From NCBI RefSeq assembly GCF_000332275.1, contig NZ_CM001776.1:3399426-3463425 (forward strand): a stretch of DNA of 64,000 bases, written 5' to 3'. Position 1 is the stretch's first letter. Each line of letters begins with the position of its first letter. Origin of the DNA: Synechococcus sp. PCC 7336 (GTDB lineage: Bacteria; Cyanobacteriota; Cyanobacteriia; Thermostichales; PCC-7336). This document shows, piece by piece, positions 34,412-43,600 of this stretch. Position numbers and translations under genes: made by a program. The notes below the pieces were generated by a model. That model worked only from the letters and a program-made list of their open reading frames with translations, was not told the origin of the DNA and searched no databases.

Positions 34412-35685
34412 CTGACGGGGTGACACTACAGCACAGGAGGCATACGGAGCAAGGGATAGGGGCTTGCCCGGAGGCAGAAAAAAAGCTAGGACGTAATGGA
34501 TTACACCTAGCTTCCGAAAAAAACATGGAATCATCTTATCAAACCCTGCTGGCTACCAAACTTAATCCTTCTGAACTTTGGCTATTGAATTTGCTCCTGA
34601 TGGTGCTGCAACGCGACAAAATCGTCAAGCTAGAACAACTGGCGCAAAAATTACCCTTGCCGATTTTAATGGAGAGTTGCCGTCGCAAACTCCAGCGTTT
34701 TCTGAGCTTTAAACATTGGGTGATAGAACATATCTGGTGGCCGCTCTTGCTAGATTGGCTCAAGCGGAAGTTTACCACTCAGACAGTTCTATATTTAGCC
34801 ATTGATAGAACCCAATGGTACGACTATAATCTCATTCTGGTTAGCCTGATCTATCATAATCGAGCAATTCCAGTTAAATTTGCTTTATTGAATAAGCGAG
34901 GTAGTAGCAATTATGAGGAACAAATCACATTTCTCAAACCAGTTTTGGAACTCCTAAGCGACTATACTGTGGTCTTACTGGGTGACCGAGAATTCTGTGG
35001 AGTTGACCTGGCAAAGTGGCTGGGAGAGCAGGGAGCCTACATGGCTTTGCGCCTGAAAAAGAACGAGTATATCGAACTTCCTGGGCAAACCCAGGCACAA
35101 TTATCACAGCTTGGCATTCAGGCTGGAGAGTCTCACTTTTTCTCTGATGTAAAAGTCACTAAGACAAAAGGATTTGGACCGATCAATGTAGCAGCAAGAA
35201 GAAAGCGAAATTATGGCTCCAATGTCACGAAAGAGACTTGGTATATTATGAGTAATCTGACGGACCTAGATGGAGTTTTGAAGGCTTACTCTTGCCGCAT
35301 GGGAATTGAAGAAATGTTTCGGGATTGGAAGAAGGGAGGCTATAACCTGGAAGATTCAAAATTGACCGGCAAACGCTTTATCTCAATGGCATTGCTGGTT
35401 TCGTTAGCTTATTATATGGCTACTTTTAAAGGGGAGAAGATGCAGCATCAAAATATTCATCAGTATGTCGTGAGACCACGAGAGGCTGGACGGAAACATC
35501 GGCGACACAGTGCATTTGCGATTGGTTTGTCTGCCTACTCCCTGGCTTGCTTTGGACTAGACCTCTGGGATTTGATTGCACAATATATCGTCCTGAAACC
35601 TCGAAAGCTATCTTTTTATAAGAGAGGCATAAGGGCCATAAAGCTTATTATAGCTGAATCATATACCCCTATGTCACCCCGCCAG
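34412..35685 (+). mobile_element. IS4 family element, copy A (with target duplication)
   Basis: Ends CTGACGGGGTGACA (left) and, inverted, CTGGCGGGGTGACA (right). It is flanked by a direct 9-bp repeat CTAGTTATG at 34403-34411 and 35686-35694, so this copy is an original insertion. Nearly identical to copy B at 53439-54710 in reverse orientation. Confidence 0.9.
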
Positions 35686-35724
35686 CTAGTTATGACACAT
35701 TTCCTAACTGATGATAAGCCCTAG
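34525..35724 (+). CDS. IS4 family transposase, copy A
   Basis: DDE transposase starting at ATG 34525. Features: LAIDRTQWYDYNLILVSLIY (first Asp), VVLLGDREFCGVDLAKWLGE (second Asp region) and the YREK-like MGIEEMFRDWKKGGYNLEDS (Glu). Compared with copy B the stop codon is lost (TAT instead of TAG after AIKL..AES), so the frame reads through the right end and 10 codons beyond it. It could still be active because the extension is short. Confidence 0.9.
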   Translation: MESSYQTLLATKLNPSELWLLNLLLMVLQRDKIVKLEQLAQKLPLPILMESCRRKLQRFLSFKHWVIEHIWWPLLLDWLKRKFTTQTVLYLAIDRTQWYDYNLILVSLIYHNRAIPVKFALLNKRGSSNYEEQITFLKPVLELLSDYTVVLLGDREFCGVDLAKWLGEQGAYMALRLKKNEYIELPGQTQAQLSQLGIQAGESHFFSDVKVTKTKGFGPINVAARRKRNYGSNVTKETWYIMSNLTDLDGVLKAYSCRMGIEEMFRDWKKGGYNLEDSKLTGKRFISMALLVSLAYYMATFKGEKMQHQNIHQYVVRPREAGRKHRRHSAFAIGLSAYSLACFGLDLWDLIAQYIVLKPRKLSFYKRGIRAIKLIIAESYTPMSPRQLVMTHFLTDDKP

Positions 35725-35991
35725 CATTCACAAAATAAGTCTAATGAAACGACTCATTTGGCAATAGGATATAGATAGGATACTTGAGTTCAAGCCAAGA
35801 TCGAGGAAGCTAGACGATGAATTATATATGTATCTAACATGTCAGTTTTTAAAAAAGCCTTATTTCTGTAGATTTACTCTATGAGTATCTCGATAATCTG
35901 TTGAAGTCTTGTTGATCAAAATCGTTAAATGAGATAAAATTAAGGCGTATATGCATAATTCTCATTGGCACTAATTCAAAGGCCAAGTTGT

Positions 35992-36333
35992 ATGAATTTT
36001 GTCTTCGCATCTATGGGTTTTCTACAAGGTTTGACCTTGAAGTTTGTTTTTAGAATGAGTTTTCAAACCCTTTTTTATAAAAATTATTTAAAAACAAATG
36101 AGTCGCAAGACACTCAAGGTTTTTGCATGTCTAAACTAATTTTGCTTATAATAGCTACTTGCTTCTGCTTTTTTGCTGTTTTTTCAACTGCTATTATTCC
36201 ACTTGTCTTAGGCTAGGTTAAGCCTATTAATTCTGGTGGTATTGCGTTGCTGTTTTGGTCAATTTCTTGGTTTTTGGGTGCTGCCCTAAGTCGGAGGTTT
36301 GATGAGTTTATTAAAAATCAAACAGCTAATTAA
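35992..36333 (+). pseudogene. Small two-helix membrane protein gene with in-frame TAG
   Basis: From ATG 35992 the frame gives a membrane segment SKLILLIIATCFCFFAVFST and AIIPLVLG, then TAG at 36214-36216. The same frame continues with a second membrane segment (GGIALLFWSISWFLGAALSR) and a charged end RFDEFIKNQTAN before TAA at 36331. The two halves look like one small two-TM protein split by a single stop. Family unknown. The gap 35725-35991 before it shows nothing recognisable. Confidence 0.45.
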
Positions 36334-36788
36334 AGCGAACTATACGTCGGGTGGTTGTGTTGTCTCTATGATAAGTCTGCTTCTTTCGGATTTTGTGGAG
36401 AACCCTGAAAGCCAGGATCTATAGCGATCCTACGTCAGTCGTAGACGACTTGAGGGCTGAAACCCAATGCTAGCAAGGACTCAAATTTACAACTCATCTA
36501 GAATTGCTATATAACCGTTCATGGAGCCGACAATGAGTAGATTCCGCAACCAGTTGTTATGGTACTGAAAGCTGTTGGAAGCGGGACAGATTATTGTGCT
36601 AATCTGTCCTAAATCGCACTGTAAGATTATTGCATAATTTATTGAACTTATTACCTAGATAAATACTAAGAGCTTCATACATGATGACAGTGTATGACTC
36701 TTTTCCATAATATTGTGTTGTTTATTTTTGAGTGACTGACGATGAAAGAAGAAGGATGAGTCACTACGCCATTTTATCCTCGGTAGTC

Positions 36789-37202
36789 CTAGACATGTAA
36801 GGATGTGTTGTAGTGATGTACAAACATCCAGATGGCTCCGATATGGTTCTCGAGCTTTTTAGAAAAGGAGAGAGTCTTGCGAACCAAGCGTGAAACTCGC
36901 TGGCGCATCGTACAGTTGAAGCGCTCGATATAACTAGTTTTGCCAGTTTCCTTACCCACAGCTTTGTGACGTGTCTGTGGAAAGACGAGAGCGTAAGCAT
37001 CCCAGAAATCGGTGTAGGCCACCGCGCATTGGCGGTAGACATCCGGCAATGAGGCCCACAGTTGCCTGGCTCCCTGCTCGGAGCGATCGCCCACATGAAC
37101 TCCGACAATCTCGCGGGTGCCGACATCAAGAGCTAGCCAAATCCACTGCTTGTTGCCTTTAGCGCCGACAAACGACCACATTTCATCACACTGAATCGTC
37201 AA
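36789..37202 (-). CDS. IS1 family transposase InsB frame
   Basis: Catalytic half of the IS1 transposase: CDEMWSFVGAKGNKQWIWLA, LASLPDV-like segment, AYTDFWDAYALVFPQTRHKA and the final KTSYIERFNCTMRQRVSRLV with the DDE residues. It is joined to InsA through a run of nine A (coding strand) near 37205-37213, where a -1 shift would produce InsAB'. Confidence 0.88.
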   Translation of the reverse strand: MTIQCDEMWSFVGAKGNKQWIWLALDVGTREIVGVHVGDRSEQGARQLWASLPDVYRQCAVAYTDFWDAYALVFPQTRHKAVGKETGKTSYIERFNCTMRQRVSRLVRKTLSFSKKLENHIGAIWMFVHHYNTSLHV

Positions 37203-37498
37203 TCGTCCTTTTTTTTTGAGGACACCTCGACCTGTCGGGGAACCGACTCATATTTGCGATTGACGTAGTCCTGCAACCAGCTCTCAGAGACATCGCAAAC
37301 CCTGGCGATACCGGCCAGAGGAATCTTTTCAAGCAAGAGCCTATCAATCAGGTCTTTGGTCTGCTGGGAGATGAGTTTCTGCTGTGGATCTTCAACAAAC
37401 TGGCGACCGCAGGCTTTACATTTGTAATTTTGCTTACCGTTATGGATGCGACCTTTCTTAACCACTTCCTTTGACTCACAGCTTGGGCAATTCGGCAT
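37199..37498 (-). CDS. IS1 family InsA frame
   Basis: 99-residue zinc-finger and HTH protein: MPNCPSCESKEVVKKGRIHN, CKACGRQFVED, then GIARVCDVSESWLQDYVNRK. Four-cysteine zinc finger plus HTH is the InsA architecture. Confidence 0.88.
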   Translation of the reverse strand: MPNCPSCESKEVVKKGRIHNGKQNYKCKACGRQFVEDPQQKLISQQTKDLIDRLLLEKIPLAGIARVCDVSESWLQDYVNRKYESVPRQVEVSSKKKDD

Positions 37499-37613
37499 TG
37501 GATATGAGTGAATAAAGTTTCCTTGAGATCTTATCCTTACATCTGGGAGACTACCTTATCCTCTAGTATGTTCTAGAACACTTACTTAGTAAGCATTCCA
37601 GTTGGCACAATAA

Positions 37614-40600
37614 TCTGTTGCTGGAGATTTCTCCACCCTAGAGCGGCTGGCTGACGGTAGCTTCCAACGCACTTTCCCAGATCGCACCGTGCATCACTTT
37701 AACGCCGACAACCAGTTACTCTCCATCACCGATCGCAATAGTAACCAGACCCAATACGTCTACAACGAGTTGGGGCAGTTACAGGCGATCGTCGATCCGG
37801 TGGGTCTGGAAACCACTTTCACCTATGGTGCGGACGGTCGTGTCGATACGATTACCGATCCAGCCGACCGAGTGACCCAACTGGAGCACGACGAATTTGG
37901 AAATCTGACTCGTATCACCGACCCAGACGGCAGTAGCCGCAGCTTCGAGTACGACCGGGAGCGCAACCTCACGGCTGAAGTTGACCAGTTAGACAACCGC
38001 GAGGAAACCTACTACGATTTTGCCGGTCGCGTCACGGGAGCACTGCGCAAAGATGGCTCTACCCTCCAAATTCGTAGTGCTCAACAAGGACTCTTCCGGC
38101 CCGAGCTGACGAGCAATCCAGATTCTGCACCAGAGGCGTCCTCCCGCCGCGAACCGATCGTTAACTATGCCGATGCGAGTGGCAATGTCACATCCATTAA
38201 CTTAGATCGGGCAGGGCAGCCCAATGCGATTCAAGATCGTTTTGGCTTTGACGATACTTTTGTCTTTGACGCACAAAATCAAGTCACAGCTTCTACTGAT
38301 GCGAGAGGCTTCACGACTCATTTTGTCTATGACGGGCGTGGCAATGTTGTTGAGGTTATTGATGAAGAAATACCCTCGGATCAATTCGGCTTCTTCCCTC
38401 TCGAAAACATTCCTAATGATGGTTTTGCTCCTCGTACTGGTTCTCCAGTAACTGCAGACCTCAACAACGATGGACATATCGATATCGTTACACGCATCAG
38501 CGGTGGGTTCTCCGTCCAACTTGGCAATGGTAATGCTCAATTTGGCCCTCAAATTCTTTCGGAGATTGGACCGACGTCTGTGTTTGCCTTGGGGGACTTC
38601 AACAGCGATGGATATCTAGATCTGGTTAAAAATCGTTCTTTCACAGACAGCCTGTCTATTTTTCTGGGGGACGGTGCGGGCAGATTTGAATTTGAAGATA
38701 GCTTTGTCATTTCCGTTCCAGATACAACCTTGGACTTGACGGACATTGCAATAGCGGACATTGATGGCGATGGCAAGCTCGATGTGGCGGTGAACGTCAC
38801 GGGCGAACGAGCCATTGGGATGCCCGATACCGGTGGCGGCTATGGCGGTGGTTATGGTGGTGGTTATGGTGGCGGTTCCGCAACCGTCACTGAAGACTAC
38901 AATCGCATCTTTACCTTCTCAGCAGTAGATGGTAGCCTCACTCAACTGGGTGAGTTCAAGTTACTGGAAGAAGTAGACCAAATTCAGTTAGGCGATATCG
39001 ACCTAGATGGCGATGCCGATCTGCTCTACTCTTCAGGTACTAACCTCTCTGTTGCGTTGGGGAATGGGGAGGGTTCATTCATAGCTGACAACACATTTTG
39101 GACTGTTCCAAATAATGCACTTGGCTCTACCACTCGTCTTGCTGAGTTCGAGCTCGCCGATCTCAATGACGATGGCTTCCTCGATTTAGTTACCTTGACG
39201 GATAGAGCCCTTTTTCCTAGTCCTGAGTCTTCAGTGGGGTCTACCGATCGCGTCTCGATCTGGTTGGGCAATGGTAGCGGAAGCTTCAGCTTGAACTCCT
39301 TCCAAACGGTAGGTGGCGGCACTGATTCTCTAGCGATCGGTCATGTCGATGGCGATGGCAATCTCGATGTAGTCGTTGCTAGACCAACTTCATTCATGAA
39401 CTTAGCTGCATCGCGAACGAATGGAGAGGGTGAGTTCATCGGCAACCAACCTGAAAATCTATTTCAATTTGTTTCCGACAACATATCTCAATTTGGTGGC
39501 GGACGCATCACTACTATCTCTCTGGCAGATCTGGATGGCGACGGGGTAGATGATGCGATCGGACGTCATAGTAACGGGCGTGATATTGCTATTCAGCGCA
39601 GCGGTCGGCCCATCCCAGCTAGACAAACGTTTGAGTACGACCCTGTATTCAATCAACTCACCCGTCGCACCGATGAGTTGGGGCGCGACACGTTCTTCGA
39701 GCTCGATCCAACCACGGGCAATGTCTTGGTGGCCCGACAGGTTGTGGGCCAAGACGATCGCACCTCTGGCGAAACCGACGATGTTGTAACCCAGTTCACC
39801 TATACCGAACTGGGATTGGTCGATATAGAAACCGATGCTCTGGGTCGCGTCACAGACAACGACTATGACGAATTTGGGCGCTTGATTGCCACTACCTTTG
39901 CAGTCGGTACTGTGGATGAAGCCACAATTCGCTATGAATATTCAGACTTTACCGGTAATGTCTCTGCACTCATTGATGAGAACGGCAATCGTACTGAATT
40001 TGTCTACGACGAACTCAATCGCTTGATTCGACAGACTGATGCCGATCCCGATGGCGATGGACCGCTGCTTTCTCCAGTAGCAACCTTTACCTATGACGAG
40101 TCTGGCAATTTGATTGCCGAGACTGATGCTAATAGCAACCTGACCCGCTACGAATATGACGAGCGCGATCGCCAAACAGCGATCGTTAATGCCAACGGCG
40201 ATCGCTTCACGTTTGAATACGACTCCAGCGGGAACTTAATTGCCGAAACAGATTTTAGAGGCAATGTTACCCAGCATGTTTATGACAGCCGAAATCGTCG
40301 CATCGAAACAATCGAACCGGATGGCAGTCGCAGCCAATTTCTCTACGATCGCGATGATAACTTAGTTCAAGTTACAGATGCCCGCGGTAATTCCACGAAT
40401 TACCAATACGATGCTCGCGATCGCCTGATTTCGACTCGCGATGCGGCAGGAAATACGATTACCTATGAATACGATCTCGTCGATAACCTAATTGCCACTA
40501 CCGATCGTAATGGCGTTCGATTTGAATTTACCTATGACGAGCTCGATCGCCAGATCGCACAACTCGATCCGTTCAGCAACCAGCAGTCATTTGAATACGA

Positions 40601-43600
40601 TCCAGTTGGAAATCTGATTAGCTCGACTGACGAGCGCGGACTGACCACTCAGTTTGAATATGACAATCGCGATCGCCTCATCCGCACTATCGATGCCAAT
40701 TTGCAATCCTCGCAACTAACTTACGATGGCGTGGGCAACTTAATTGCGATTGAAGACGAGCTGAGTCGCGTCACACAGATTCGCTATGACGCCCTCAATC
40801 GCCAAGTAGAGCAGATCGATTCACTGAATAATGTTTCTCACTCTAGCTTCGATGCCAACGGCAATCTGATTAGCACTGAAGATGCCCTCGGTCGCGTCAG
40901 CAGGTTTGCTTATGACGCCCTCAATCGACTGGAATCGCAAACGGATGCGTTGGGGAATTCCAATCAATTTTCCTATGACGAAAATAGCAACCTTGCCACA
41001 GTAGAGGATGAGTTAGGTCGCATCACTGAATTTAGTTATGACAGTCGCGATCGCCTCTCCAGCAGTATTGATGCGTTGGGAGGAACGATTCGCTATACCT
41101 ACGACGGCGTTAGCAACCAGATCGCAATTGAAGATGAGCTAGGGCGTATTACGACTTCGGTCTACGACGAGCTGAATCGTTTGGCCGAAGTGACGGATGC
41201 ATTGGGAGAAACTAACCGTCTGAGTTACGACGGCGAAGGCAATCTCATCGAGACTATCGATGCATTAGGCCGTGTTAGCACCCTCAGCTATGACGGGCTC
41301 AACCGTTTGGTGGAAACCACCAATGCTGTAGGCGATCGTGTCACTTTGACCTACGACGCTGTTGGTAACGTTATCGCGCGGGAGGACGAGCTCGGTCGGG
41401 TGACGACGTTCGCATTCGATAATCTCAATCGCTTGACTCAAACCACTAATATTTTAGGTGATAGTTTCAGAAATACTTACGATGCTGTCGGTAATCTGAT
41501 TGCATTCCAAGACGAATTAGGGCGGGTTACGACTTCGGAGTATGACGTTCTCAATCGATTGGTACAGACTACTAATGCTTTAGGCGACAGCGTCACCTTT
41601 ACCTATGATTCTGTCGGTAATTTGACTGCCTCCCAAGATGAGTTAGGGCGCGTTACAACCTCAAACTATGACGAGCTCAATCGTTTGGTGCAAACCACCA
41701 ATGCCTTGGATGACAGCACCAACTTCATCTACGATGCGGCGGGGAATTTAACTGCATTCCAAGACGAGCTAGGGCGTATCACAACTTCGGAGTATGACGA
41801 GCTCAATCGTCTGGTACAAACCACCAATGCTTTGGGTGACAGCACCAATTTCACCTACGATGCCGTCAGCAATCTGATTGCTTTCCAGGATGAATCAGGC
41901 CGGGTTACGACTTCGGAGTATGACAAACTCAACCGTCTAGTTCAAACTACTAACGCTTTGGGTGACAGCACCAATTTCACCTACGATGCGGCAGGGAATC
42001 TGACTGTCTTCCAAGATGAATTAGGACGTGTTACGACTTCGGAGTATGACGAGTTCAATCGGTTGGTACAAACCACCAATGCTTTGGGTGACAGCACCAA
42101 TTTCACCTACGATGCGGCAGGAAATCTGACGGCTTTCCAGGATGAATTAGGGCGCGTCACGACTTCGGAGTATGACGAGCTAAACCGTCTGGTGCAAACC
42201 ACCAATACCTTGGGTGACAGCACCAATTTCACCTACGATGCGGCAGGAAATCTGACGGCTTTCCAGGATGAATTAGGGCGCGTCACGACTTCGGAGTATG
42301 ACGAGCTCAACCGTCTGGTACAAACTACTAACGCTTTGGGGGATAGCACCAACTTTACCTATGACGCTGTCGGAAATCTGACTGCATCCAAAGACGAGTT
42401 AGGGCGCATCACTAGTTTCGGTTACGACGCGCTCAATCAACAAATTCGCATCACCGATGCCCTCGGCAACTCCACCCTGTTTAACTACGACGCTGTCGGC
42501 AACCTTAACGCTATCGAGGATGCCTTAGGGCGAGTGACGACTTCTGAGTATGACGTCCTCAACCGCCTTACCCAAACCACCAATGCTTTGGGGAATAGCA
42601 TCAACTTCATCTACGATGCTGTTGGCAATCAGACTGCCTTTACTGATGAGTTGGGGCGCACTACTCGCTTCGGTTATGACGAGCTCAACCGACAAACTCG
42701 CATCACCGATGCCTTGGGTAACTCGACACTGTTCAGCTACGACGCCGTCAGCAATTTGACCTCGCAAGCCGATGCTCTAGGCAACACCACCCGCTTTGTC
42801 TACGACGAACTCAACCGCGAGATCGCTACTATCGATCCACTCGGGTTTACCACCACCTCCGGCTATACCGCTGTCGGTACCCTCGCATCCTTCACTGACG
42901 CCTCCGGCAACACCACCACGTATGAGTATGACGCCCGCGACCTATTGGTGCGCGAAACCAATCCTCTGGGCGACAGCCGCACTTTTAGCTACAACGCAGT
43001 CGGTAACTTAACTAGCCTCATCGATCGCAACGGTCGTCAAACCGATTACAGCTACGATTTACTCGATCGCCTCTCACAAGAACGCTTCTCAGACAGTGTA
43101 GGTAGCACAGTTGACCAGATCGACTACAGCTACGATGCCGCCAGTCAACTGATTGGCATCCGTGACTTCGACTCCAGCTATACCTACACTTACGACGCTG
43201 TTGGACAACTCAGCCGCAGCGATAATACCGGCACTCTCGACACGCCCACCTTCACCCTCGACTACACCTACGACGCCGTCGGCAATCGCCTCAGTGTCAC
43301 CGATAGCATCGAGGGACTCGAAACGGGCCTTGAAACCTTCAGCTACGACGCCCTCAATCGCGTCACCGAGATCGCGCAAACCGGAGCCACTGTCAGCGAC
43401 AAACTTGTCAGCTACACCTATGATGCCGCCAGCCAACTAATTGGCGCTACCACCTTCAACGACTTAGAAGGTACACAAGTGGCGATCTTTACAAGCAACA
43501 GCTTTGATGCTGCCGGTCGCCTGAGCGAAATTGCCCACACCAACGCAGACGGCACTCTGCTGGCCAGCTACATCTACAGCTTCGACGCCGCCAATCGCAT

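Larger units (their letters stand above)
36586..37618 (-). mobile_element. IS1 family element
   Basis: Left end ACAGATTATTGTGCTAATCT (36586) and right end, inverted, ACAGATTATTGTGCCAACTG (37618) form imperfect inverted repeats around InsA and InsB frames. It sits directly at the broken 5' end of the RHS gene, so its insertion or a later deletion probably removed the RHS N-terminus. No target duplication found. Confidence 0.7.

Noticed and set aside
41396..42404. CRISPR-like spaced repeats
   Set aside because: The repeats are 126 bp, coding and in one open frame; they are YD repeats, with no spacers or cas genes.
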